Part shown: positions 29,581 through 37,162 of the stretch, one piece after another
How the letters are laid out: each line of letters starts with the position of its first letter
Position numbering within the stretch: the first letter of the stretch is position 1
Assembly (NCBI RefSeq): GCF_037991315.1
Contig: NZ_CP150300.1
Location: 5,332,001-5,396,000, forward strand
Direction: 5' to 3'
Length of the DNA stretch: 64,000 nt
Origin: Paenibacillus sp. FSL H8-0079
Lineage (GTDB): Bacteria; Bacillota; Bacilli; Paenibacillales; Paenibacillaceae
Made by a program: the position numbers and the translations under genes
The notes under the pieces: model-generated
Seen by the model: only the letters and a program-made list of their open reading frames with translations
What the model was told of the DNA's origin: nothing
Databases searched by the model: none

Positions 29581-30354
29581 TTACTTCTGATTCATTACAC
29601 CGTGTGACAATCGGTCTGCAAGACGTGGAAATAGCTGGTACAGCCATATGCCAGCAGAAGCAAGTCTTGGCAGATTCACTTCTTCCTTGCGCTTCTTCAT
29701 CGCCCGAATCATATGACCCGCAACGTCTTCCGGTTTCAACATCATCCAGCGTACATTATTCACATAATTGCCAGATGGGTCAGCCCGATGGAAAAATGGT
29801 GTATCAATCGGACCCGGGTTAATGGTTGTCACCAGGACTCCTGTCTTGCGAAGCTCCTGACGCAGCGCGTTACTAAATCCGAGTACAGCGTGTTTCGTAG
29901 CTGTATAGGAAGCGGATTTGGCCGTACCGATTTTGCCAGCCATGGAAGCCACATTCACAATCTGTCCTCTACCCCGTTCCAGCATCTGTGGAAGTACTGC
30001 TTTGGTGCAGCGGACAATGCCCATGTAATTAACGTCCATCATCTCATCGAATTCCTGTACAGACATGTCCGTCATGGCTGCGAATTTACCATAACCTGCG
30101 TTATTCAGCAAAATGTCAATTCGTCCGTATTTATGCAATATCGCATCCACAGCTGCCTGAACCTGCTCACTGTCCGTAACATCAAGCGTAAGCAATTCAT
30201 GCTGCCCTTTCAGCGAGGCACCAATCTCTTCCAGCTTATCCCGCGAACGGGCAGCCAGAATCGGGATGGCTCCTTCTTCTATCAGCATCTGTGCACAAAG
30301 CGCACCGATACCACTCGATGCACCTGTGATAAACACTACCTGATCTTTCAGCAT
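29581..30354 (-). CDS. Short-chain dehydrogenase/reductase
   Basis: 257 residues, classical SDR. The cofactor motif is VFITGASSGIGALCAQ at the N-terminus; LLNNAGYGKF is the NNAG motif; VNVASMAGKIG supplies the catalytic Ser, and SYTATKHAV the YxxxK pair. INPGPIDTPFF is the PG motif. GARSRD-type residues after strand 2 (ILAARSRDKL) favour NADP(H). The start at 30354 lies nine bases after GGGAGG; nine extra codons upstream are not supported. Substrate is unknown; similar Bacillus proteins (YqjQ type) are uncharacterised. It is monocistronic with its own terminator. Confidence 0.92.
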   Translation of the reverse strand: MLKDQVVFITGASSGIGALCAQMLIEEGAIPILAARSRDKLEEIGASLKGQHELLTLDVTDSEQVQAAVDAILHKYGRIDILLNNAGYGKFAAMTDMSVQEFDEMMDVNYMGIVRCTKAVLPQMLERGRGQIVNVASMAGKIGTAKSASYTATKHAVLGFSNALRQELRKTGVLVTTINPGPIDTPFFHRADPSGNYVNNVRWMMLKPEDVAGHMIRAMKKRKEEVNLPRLASAGIWLYQLFPRLADRLSHGVMNQK

Positions 30355-30409
30355 CCGTGATGTCCTCCCGTATGAACACATATTGCCTTTTGAGGCGTAT
30401 GGTTCTATT

Positions 30410-30868
30410 CTACGAGATCATGACCTGAATATCCATCTCACCAATGCCGTCCATCAGCAAAGGAATGCTCAGTGCTTTCGTTGCACTAAATGTAGTCAGA
30501 TGTTCGGATTTCATCACTTGTGGAGGTGTAATATCGACCACAACACCTTGGTTCGACAGAATCGTACTGGCATTACCACTGATCATATTACCGAGTTCCG
30601 AAATAGCACTTTTGCTCATTTCATCCATTTCTGTGATAACGAATCCGCCCATCATCGCAGATACAATTTTCAGTGCAACTTGTTCGTTGATTCCAAATAC
30701 AATGTTTCCGCTAAGTTGTCCGGTCATTCCGATCACGATCCAGACATGGTCTGCAATGTACTCTACATTCTTCACGCCAAGACTCCCGGTGGAAGGCGAA
30801 ACCTGGATGAGCTGTTCGAATACGTTCCGTGCCGATTCCAGGAAAGGATTAATCACTTCCGCTTTCAC
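30410..30868 (-). CDS. cheX: CheX-type chemotaxis phosphatase
   Basis: 152 residues. GTG start, nine bases after AGGGGG. The protein matches the CheC/CheX family by its catalytic segment SAISELGNMISGNAS (E-x2-N) followed about 22 residues later by the conserved prolines of DITPPQV, and by MTGQLSGNIVFGINEQVALK. CheX dephosphorylates CheY-P and so resets the flagellar motor signal; it usually works as a dimer in the cytosol. No other chemotaxis gene is in the window, so this is an orphan copy. It might instead act on another response regulator. Confidence 0.85.
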   Translation of the reverse strand: MKAEVINPFLESARNVFEQLIQVSPSTGSLGVKNVEYIADHVWIVIGMTGQLSGNIVFGINEQVALKIVSAMMGGFVITEMDEMSKSAISELGNMISGNASTILSNQGVVVDITPPQVMKSEHLTTFSATKALSIPLLMDGIGEMDIQVMIS

Positions 30869-31325
30869 TGTCTATGTCCCCCTCGCACTGGGTTATTGGT
30901 CACACACCAAAAGTCCCATATTCAATAAATTTATTATACTTTATCACGTACAAGAATTCATTAAGAATTCGTTAAACCATGTGTACTATAATTTATCGTC
31001 ATCCGTGGGGCAAATGTTTATAGCTGATTCTATCGAATAAACAGAGCTTTTCACTTCTTTTGAAGAAAGCTTTTCGATCATTGTGCGTGGCAAAAGGCAT
31101 TTAGGACTTTATGACTGTTTTCTCACAACTGTTAAAAAAATCAAAATCTTGCATTCGCATTTTTTTCACAGTCTCTTGAACTACTTTTCATCCCGAGAAT
31201 CGCCTTCATTGCTCTGCTGTCCTGAATCACCTATAATTTAAGATAACGGAACAATAACCAGTTACGGGATTCCATCGCACCAAACACTACATAATCAAGA
31301 TACTTTGCCTGCAAGGAGGTCACCT
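30869..31325. other. Divergent intergenic region cheX / lysR
   Basis: 457 bp without a gene. It is AT-rich, with TATAAT-like boxes on both strands near 30935-30995 and a short tandem repeat AAGAATTC[AG]TTAA at 30952-30975. No recognisable operator or RNA element. Confidence 0.4.
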
Positions 31326-32228
31326 ATGAACATAAGCCAACTGGAGACACTAATTACCATTTCCAAAACGATGAGCTTCCGCAAAGCGGGAGAACTTCTG
31401 AACCTGACCCAGCCTGCCGTCTCGGCCCAGATCAAAAGCCTGGAGGATGAATTCAGCACCGTTCTTGTGGATCGCAACCAACCCGTTACCCTGACAGACC
31501 GGGGACAGGTATTTCTGGAGCATGCTGAACGGATGCTCGACATCGTCGATGAGTTGAAACAAAAATTGTCCGATCTCGATGAAACGCCTCAGGGTCGTAT
31601 CGTGCTGGGTACAACGACTTCCATTGCTATTCAGATCTTGCCAAGGGTGTTATCCTATTTCCAAGATCAATTCCCGCTGATCAAAACCAGTATCCAATCC
31701 CTGCCTTCATCACAGATCTATACTCAAGTCGAAAATGGTATGGTTGATATTGGTATCGGTTATCTCACGGAGCGCAATCCCAACCTGAATACATCTGTGC
31801 TGTACTATGACACATTCGAACTCGTGGTATCTCCTTCCCATCCGCTGGCGAAGAAAAAACATGCTGCAGTGGATGTGCTCCGAAGTACACCACTGATTCT
31901 GCTGTCCCCTGATACCGTAGGACGCCGGTTTACGGAAACCATCTTCAAGAAACATAATATTGAACCTAATATTGTGATGGAGTTGTCTAGCAGTGAGGAA
32001 GTGAAACGGATGGTCGAGATTGATCTCGGAGCGGCTGTCATATCCAAACAATCGGTTGCGCATGAGTTGCGCCAAGGTACTCTGAGAATGATACCCTTAA
32101 GTGAGCTAGAGGTCAGTCACCCTGTTGGTGTTATCTATAAGTCCAGTCGTTACCTCAACTCAGCAATGCAGCAATTCATAAGTGACCTCAAAGGCATGCC
32201 GGAAACCCAATTCATCAGTTCAGAATGA
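31326..32228 (+). CDS. LysR-family transcriptional regulator
   Basis: 300 residues. The ATG at 31326 follows AAGGAGG by six bases. The N-terminal winged helix is MNISQLETLITISKTMSFRK, with NLTQPAVSAQIKSLEDEF as the recognition helix. The effector domain is a periplasmic-binding-type fold: IVLGTTTSIAIQILPRVLSYF, ENGMVDIGIGYLTE, and VVSPSHPLAKK. It is 30 bp from the following PHP-family gene, so they may be co-transcribed. Effector and target are unknown. Confidence 0.93.
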   Translation: MNISQLETLITISKTMSFRKAGELLNLTQPAVSAQIKSLEDEFSTVLVDRNQPVTLTDRGQVFLEHAERMLDIVDELKQKLSDLDETPQGRIVLGTTTSIAIQILPRVLSYFQDQFPLIKTSIQSLPSSQIYTQVENGMVDIGIGYLTERNPNLNTSVLYYDTFELVVSPSHPLAKKKHAAVDVLRSTPLILLSPDTVGRRFTETIFKKHNIEPNIVMELSSSEEVKRMVEIDLGAAVISKQSVAHELRQGTLRMIPLSELEVSHPVGVIYKSSRYLNSAMQQFISDLKGMPETQFISSE

Positions 32229-32258
32229 CAATGAGCCATGAGAAAGGAAGGATTCCAT

Positions 32259-33068
32259 ATGAAATTCGATCTTCATACACATCATTTTCGTTGTGGTCAT
32301 GCAGACGGCAACATCCGCGATTATATAGAGGCAGGTATTGAGGCAGGACTTCAGGCCATCGGTATCTCGGATCATACGCCATACTTTGGCAGTGAGCTTG
32401 AGCAGGCATTTCCCCGGATTGCAATGGGCAAATCGGAATTACAGCATTATGTGGAAGAAGTCCTTGCTCTGAAAGAAGAGTACGCTGGTAAAATCGATGT
32501 GCTGCTCGGCATTGAATCCGACTACTTCCCTACTCATGCGGAATTGTACCGTACCACGCTGGGACAGTATCCTTTTGACTATATTATTGGTTCAGTTCAC
32601 CATACCGAGGATGTGAGTATCTTCAATAAAACCCGGTGGAATGGACTGAGCAATGCTCGCAAAATTGAAGTGAAAGAAAGCTATTATTCATTGATCCGGC
32701 AATCGGCTCGCAGCGGTATGTTCCAGATCCTTGGACATATTGATGCGATGAAAGGAAATTATCCACCCTTCTCCGAAATTATCGCTGATCAGGCCATTGA
32801 TGAAACGTTGCAGGTCATTGCAGAATCCAACGTAGCCATCGAAATTAACACTTCAGGCAAAACCAAACTCAGCGGTGGCTGGTACCCGTCAGATGCCATT
32901 CTGGAACGAGCCCATCACTACGGGGTGAAAGTGACATTCGGATCAGATGCTCATAAACCGCAGCGGGTTGCAGACGAGCTGGATGATGTTCGTACACGTC
33001 TCAAGGAGATCGGATTCACCGACTGGGTGTACTTCAAGCAGAAACAGATGCAGGTTGTAACACTGTAA
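32259..33068 (+). CDS. PHP-family phosphatase (histidinol-phosphatase type)
   Basis: 269 residues, HisJ/HisK-like. The start at 32259 follows AAGGAAGG by seven bases. Metal-binding motifs in order: FDLHTHHFRCGHADG, GISDHTPYFG, LLGIESDYFPTH, DYIIGSVHH, ILGHIDAMKG and FGSDAHKPQRVA, so all four PHP motifs are present. Such enzymes hydrolyse L-histidinol phosphate in histidine synthesis, but many PHP proteins act on other phosphoesters; no his gene is nearby, so the function is inferred. A terminator follows 15 bp after the stop. Confidence 0.85.
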   Translation: MKFDLHTHHFRCGHADGNIRDYIEAGIEAGLQAIGISDHTPYFGSELEQAFPRIAMGKSELQHYVEEVLALKEEYAGKIDVLLGIESDYFPTHAELYRTTLGQYPFDYIIGSVHHTEDVSIFNKTRWNGLSNARKIEVKESYYSLIRQSARSGMFQILGHIDAMKGNYPPFSEIIADQAIDETLQVIAESNVAIEINTSGKTKLSGGWYPSDAILERAHHYGVKVTFGSDAHKPQRVADELDDVRTRLKEIGFTDWVYFKQKQMQVVTL

Positions 33069-33082
33069 AATAGAGCAAACCC

Positions 33083-33124
33083 AAAGCCCCCACGGATGCT
33101 GAAGTGCACCGTGGGGGTTTTTGG
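33083..33124 (+). terminator. Terminator after the PHP-family gene
   Basis: CCCCCACGG pairs with CCGTGGGGG, followed by TTTTTG. Confidence 0.9.
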
Positions 33125-33126
33125 GC

Positions 33127-33153
33127 AAAAAAAATGAACCCGCTCGCGCGGGT
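33127..33153 (-). terminator. Terminator of the GNAT gene
   Basis: On the minus strand ACCCGC GCGA GCGGGT is followed by TCATTTTTTTT. It sits next to the plus-strand terminator. Confidence 0.85.
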
Positions 33154-33297
33154 CCCAACAGCATTATCTATTATCAAAAAGGGGGTCATGAGATAAGTTT
33201 ACCCCCTGTCTGTTAGAGTTCAATTGCAGCTATATTTCAATTGTGTAACAAATGATTGAAGTTCGATTCATTCACGTTTGACTACTCTTACTCTATG

Positions 33298-33930
33298 TTA
33301 TTGCGGCTTGTCAGATACCAAGGTCTGCAAGTCTTTCTCCTGAAGCGGGCGGGCGTATTGTTCCCGGTACATGCTGTACACTTTGACATCCATCAGGGAT
33401 TCTGATGCCTCATCATCCTCATCAGGTAGTACGAACGAGGGAAGACTCCGCTCGTAGGACATCCCTATTTTGCTTAGCACCCGTTCTGAAGATACATTCG
33501 CCTCATAACAACGTGCCTCCACCCTCCACAGATGAAGATCAGCAAATCCAAACTGCAGTAGCCGCTCTACCGCCTCGGTAGCCACACCCATGCCCCAACA
33601 AGATCTGTTCAGGATATAACCAATCTGTGCGGTGCCATTCTGATCATTCCAGTGCTGGAATGACGTGATCCCGATAACCTGTTCTTTACCTCTCCAGCAG
33701 ATCCCATAATGTAACGAATCCAGCTTGGCACTGCTGCTCCGTATCTGGTTCAATAACCGTCTCGCCCGGATTGGTGTGGGCTGGCTTCCCCTATTCACAT
33801 ATCGGATGACTTGAGGATCGGAAAAGAGTTCCGATAATGTGCTGTAATCACTTTGACGCAATGATCGCAAGACAAGACGCTCTGTCCACAAAGCAGGCAG
33901 ACCTTGAACCAGCATTTTTCGGGTAAGCAT
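33298..33930 (-). CDS. GNAT acetyltransferase (RimJ/RimL type)
   Basis: 210 residues. LWTERLVLRSLRQSDYSTLSEL is the typical start of the RimJ/RimL group. The acetyl-CoA loop is in NRSCWGMGVATEAVERLL (QxxGxG/A-like), and VEARCYEANVSSERVLSKIG completes the fold. AAAAGGAG lies eight bases upstream of the ATG at 33930. Members acetylate protein N-termini or small amines; the substrate is unknown. Monocistronic. Confidence 0.9.
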   Translation of the reverse strand: MLTRKMLVQGLPALWTERLVLRSLRQSDYSTLSELFSDPQVIRYVNRGSQPTPIRARRLLNQIRSSSAKLDSLHYGICWRGKEQVIGITSFQHWNDQNGTAQIGYILNRSCWGMGVATEAVERLLQFGFADLHLWRVEARCYEANVSSERVLSKIGMSYERSLPSFVLPDEDDEASESLMDVKVYSMYREQYARPLQEKDLQTLVSDKPQ

Positions 33931-34098
33931 GACAATCGCTCCTTTTGCCTAAACGGGCTCTAGTCCGGTAAGACAAGCATGCTCTGAAGGTGATCCGGCA
34001 TAATACCATTTGATCTGATCCACGAACTTTAGTATTCGCATTTTAGTATCAACATATTGCATCATTCAATTAATAGCGCTAAAGGGTTCAGGTGATGA

Positions 34099-34830
34099 CT
34101 ACTCCTGTAACCCGCGATAGACCCCCGTACGAATCTCACGGATATAGAAATCCAATGCAGGGACATTCGCCGACTGTGCAGCTTTTACTTCCCGCTCAAT
34201 ATCATAAGGTACCCGCACAAATTGAACATTGAACGGGGTATTGTTATCACTGCTATCTTCACCCTCCAGAATACAGTAGGAAGCTTGGGGAAGATCGAGC
34301 GGATTACCGACACTGCCTGCATTAAACAGCAACTTGCCATTCATATACTGCAAGTATGCGTTATGCACATCACCATAACCCACAACGTCTGCAATACCTC
34401 GGTCAGGCTCATCAGCCGGAGGATCAAACATCGCTAACCTCTTTTCCAGCTCATCCCATGGCTGTACACGATGGTATACACTTTGAGGTGAAGCATGAAC
34501 CAGGCGGATGGTGCGACCACTCAGCTGAAACTGATGACTGAAAGGTAAACTCGCCAAATATGCCAATCGTTCCTCTCCCAGCCGTTCTGCTTGCCATGTA
34601 AAATTCTCGTTGTCCTGGTTAACCGCAACCAGTTCATCCCAATTACCGCGGATGACAAGTTCGCACGTCGCTCTCACCTGATCGACAACCTGTACCGGTT
34701 CTGGTCCCTTGCCCACGAGGTCACCAAGACAAAAGATTCGCTCTACGCCACGACTTCGGATATCTTTTAACACTGCTTCCCAGGCAGTCATGTTGCCATG
34801 AATGTCGGATACAATCGCAATTCGTTCCAT
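34099..34830 (-). CDS. Calcineurin-type metallophosphoesterase (PrpE/YfcE-like)
   Basis: 243 residues. The start at 34830 follows GGAGG by eight bases. Dimetal motifs: IAIVSDIHGNMTAWEAVL (DxH), FCLGDLVGKGPEP (GD), RGNWDELV (GN[HW]D), VHASPQS and YGDVHNAY (GHxH-like, with D in place of the first H), then FNAGSVGNPLD. The last two changes occur in the prokaryotic phosphoesterase subgroup. Cytosolic. Substrate is unknown. Confidence 0.88.
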   Translation of the reverse strand: MERIAIVSDIHGNMTAWEAVLKDIRSRGVERIFCLGDLVGKGPEPVQVVDQVRATCELVIRGNWDELVAVNQDNENFTWQAERLGEERLAYLASLPFSHQFQLSGRTIRLVHASPQSVYHRVQPWDELEKRLAMFDPPADEPDRGIADVVGYGDVHNAYLQYMNGKLLFNAGSVGNPLDLPQASYCILEGEDSSDNNTPFNVQFVRVPYDIEREVKAAQSANVPALDFYIREIRTGVYRGLQE

Positions 34831-34888
34831 CTGGATAACCTCCATTCATGTTGAATCCTTTATGTTTTGCGTTCATCTTATATTCCTT

Positions 34889-35863
34889 TTATGTGGTTAA
34901 TCCTTTAAGCTCAAACACCGTTAATTCTGGTCTGCACAGAAAACGAATGGGCAGTTGGGTCATGCCAAAACCACGATTCACATACACGGGCATCTGTGTC
35001 TGGGTGGAGTAATATACCCCCTGGACATCCGTGTAATACAACCCCTGAACATACTTGTGTGAACCTCGCGGAGTCGTCAGTGCCCCGACCCAGGGAAAAC
35101 GTACCTGTCCACCATGGCTATGACCGGAAAGTTGCAATCCGAAACCATAGGGAGTGGCAATGTCGGCATAATCCGGTTCATGCATGAGCAGCAGCTTCCA
35201 CACATCATGATCCAATTCCTTGATGGCTTGGGCAGGATCCGGCCTGCCAGTAAGTGCGTCATCCAGACCAGCTATGGCCAGACGTTCGCCCCCTTGTTCA
35301 ATCACCACATGTTCGTTCCTCAACAAAGTGAATCCGGCTTCACGGAACATGGTTGCCACTTCATTCTGCTGCCCGCCCCGATAATCATGATTCCCCAAAA
35401 CCGCAAATTTTCCATACTTCGCTTGCATGGAGGCCAATACCGGAATACATTCACGCATCGGCTCTGCTTCCCTCTCGACTATGTCCCCGGTAAAACAGAT
35501 CATGTCCGGTTGCTGCTCTTCAATCGTCGCTGCCAGCTTCTTCATTTCTTTCACCCCGGTATGAAAACCAAGGTGAGCATCGCTGAACTGAACGACACGC
35601 AATCCGTCAAATGCCTTAGGAAACTTCGGCAGTTTCAGCTCCACTTGCTTGATTTCCAGCCGACGCGGCTCCCAAAGCCAGGCATAACCTCCTGTGAGCA
35701 AACTGGCACCCGCCGTCATCAAAACCATGCGCAATAAGAAACTTCGGCGAGAGGGATCATGATCCTTTTCTTCTCCAGGAAACACAGATTCTTCTGCACC
35801 AGGTTCCTTATTCGAGCGTTGGGACGGCGAGTTGTTGCTGCCCTGACGCGGTGTCTCTGCCAT
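34889..35863 (-). CDS. Exported or membrane-anchored metallophosphoesterase with Tat-type signal
   Basis: 324 residues. A charged 38-residue head is followed by SRRSFLLRM, a twin-arginine motif, and then a hydrophobic segment (VLMTAGASLLTGGYAWLW), so it is probably Tat-exported or anchored. The phosphoesterase domain has VVQFSDAHLGFHTGV (DxH), ICFTGDIVE, AVLGNHDYRGG (GNHD), LLMHEPDYAD and LQLSGHSHGGQVRFP (GHSHxG), and ends with YVNRGFGMTQLPIRFLCRPE. This matches the YkuE group, Mn-dependent phosphodiesterases at the cell envelope. AAGGAGGGGGAGAT precedes the ATG. It lies upstream of the other metallophosphoesterase on the same strand, 58 bp away. Confidence 0.9.
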   Translation of the reverse strand: MAETPRQGSNNSPSQRSNKEPGAEESVFPGEEKDHDPSRRSFLLRMVLMTAGASLLTGGYAWLWEPRRLEIKQVELKLPKFPKAFDGLRVVQFSDAHLGFHTGVKEMKKLAATIEEQQPDMICFTGDIVEREAEPMRECIPVLASMQAKYGKFAVLGNHDYRGGQQNEVATMFREAGFTLLRNEHVVIEQGGERLAIAGLDDALTGRPDPAQAIKELDHDVWKLLLMHEPDYADIATPYGFGLQLSGHSHGGQVRFPWVGALTTPRGSHKYVQGLYYTDVQGVYYSTQTQMPVYVNRGFGMTQLPIRFLCRPELTVFELKGLTT

Positions 35864-35940
35864 ATCTCCCCCTCCTTCTACGCTCCAGATCCATCCCCTT
35901 AGTATACCATATTCTGCATGGGTGGCCCGGTTCCTCTGCT

Positions 35941-35970
35941 TCTTTGTAAAAAGAAGCCGGGATCTCCGGC
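35941..35970 (-). terminator. Terminator of sdhB
   Basis: On the minus strand GCCGG AGATC CCGGC is followed by TTCTTTTTAC. A second hairpin, GCTTCTTT/AAAGAAGC (35938-35957), overlaps it, so only one can form at a time. Confidence 0.6.
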
Positions 35971-36038
35971 ATGTTGCTGCACGGGATCACGACTTCTTCT
36001 AAGTTGCAGATTACACTTCTGCACATGTTATGACGAGA

Positions 36039-36803
36039 TTATACACCCAACCAGCGTTTGAACATATGCTTGGTCGTTTGTTTGTTCATTTCCGCAATAG
36101 AGGTTGTCAGTGGAATGCCTTTTGGACAGGATTGCACACAGTTCTGTGAGTTACCACAGCCCTCAATTCCTCCGTCTTCCATTAACGCTTCCAGACGATC
36201 GTCGGCGTTCATCTCCCCTGTTGGGTGTGCGTTGAACAGACGCACTTGGGACAGTGCTGCTGGACCGATAAAGTCTGTTTTCTCATTGACATTCGGACAT
36301 GCCTCCAGACATACACCACATGTCATGCACTTGGACAGCTCATATGCCCACTGACGCTTCTTCTCAGGCATCCTTGGACCTGGACCGAGGTCATAGGTAC
36401 CATCGATCGGAATCCATGCTTTTACGCGTTTCAGGGCGCTAAACATCCGGGTACGGTCGATGACCAGGTCACGCACTACCGGGAATGTCTTCATTGGTTC
36501 GATGCGTACAGGCTGTTCAAGCTTGTCGATCAGGGCTGCACATGCTTGACGAGGCTTGCCGTTGATGACCATGGAGCAGGCACCGCAGACTTCTTCGAGA
36601 CAGTTGGAATCCCAGCACACGGGAGCAATGGATTTGCCATCTGTATTGACCGGGTTCCGCTGAATCTCCATCAGGGCGCTGATCACGTTCATGTTGGGAC
36701 GGTACGGAAGCTCAAATTCTTCGTTGTACGAAGATGACTCCGGGCTGTCCTGACGGGTGATGATAAACTTGACGGTTTTGTTGGCTGTAGCTTGTTCCGC
36801 CAT
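36039..36803 (-). CDS. sdhB: Succinate dehydrogenase iron-sulfur subunit
   Basis: 254 residues. The start at 36803 (MAEQATANKTVKFIITRQDS) follows GGAGGGG; the longer frame is not supported. The 2Fe-2S cluster is held by CWDSNCLEEVCGACSMVING, and the 4Fe-4S and 3Fe-4S clusters by CMTCGVCLEACP and CGNSQNCVQSCPKG. It transfers electrons from SdhA to the menaquinone-reducing SdhC. It is the third gene of sdhCAB, but separated from sdhA by 359 bp containing a hairpin element, a much larger gap than in B. subtilis. Confidence 0.97.
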   Translation of the reverse strand: MAEQATANKTVKFIITRQDSPESSSYNEEFELPYRPNMNVISALMEIQRNPVNTDGKSIAPVCWDSNCLEEVCGACSMVINGKPRQACAALIDKLEQPVRIEPMKTFPVVRDLVIDRTRMFSALKRVKAWIPIDGTYDLGPGPRMPEKKRQWAYELSKCMTCGVCLEACPNVNEKTDFIGPAALSQVRLFNAHPTGEMNADDRLEALMEDGGIEGCGNSQNCVQSCPKGIPLTTSIAEMNKQTTKHMFKRWLGV

Positions 36804-37162
36804 ATCGTTGTCCCCTCCTCTGGTGACGATGATTGTATTGCTGATGCGCAAAATGGTTTGGTGCACGGGAGACGCTTCGTCAGCGGAATGCCCCTCTGAT
36901 CGCTGTTATCCCCGGATTTTTTTGATCAACCCTTTCCAGGGTTAAAATCCGGTGATAAAGGCGAGCGTTTCACTTCTTCTGGGCATTTCCGCTTCCTCCG
37001 CTACGTCGTGCACTGGGTCACTTTGCTGGAAACTGCACTCCAGTCATGCTGGATGGGCAGTATTGAAGTTCTGAAGCATCGCTAGGGCTTTGCTTCTCCA
37101 AAGTTCTCCTGCCTCTTCGTTTAGATGTTTAACTATTCACTACATGAATAGTATGGTACTTC
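36804..37162. other. sdhA-sdhB intergenic region
   Basis: 359 bp without a gene, unusual inside an sdh operon. Most of it is a 153-bp hairpin repeat (36861-37013) also found at 56771-56922. Confidence 0.8.
36861..37013. repeat. 153-bp hairpin repeat element, copy 1
   Basis: Outer arms are GTGCACG (36861-36867) and CGTGCAC (37007-37013); AGCGGAA pairs with TTCCGCT. The core stem is TTATCCCCGGATTTT against AAAATCCGGTGATAA, and the tip is AACCCTTTCCAGGGTT. The core is shared almost base for base with the copy at 56771-56922, while the outer arms differ but still pair. Probably a miniature mobile or REP-like element. Confidence 0.8.
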
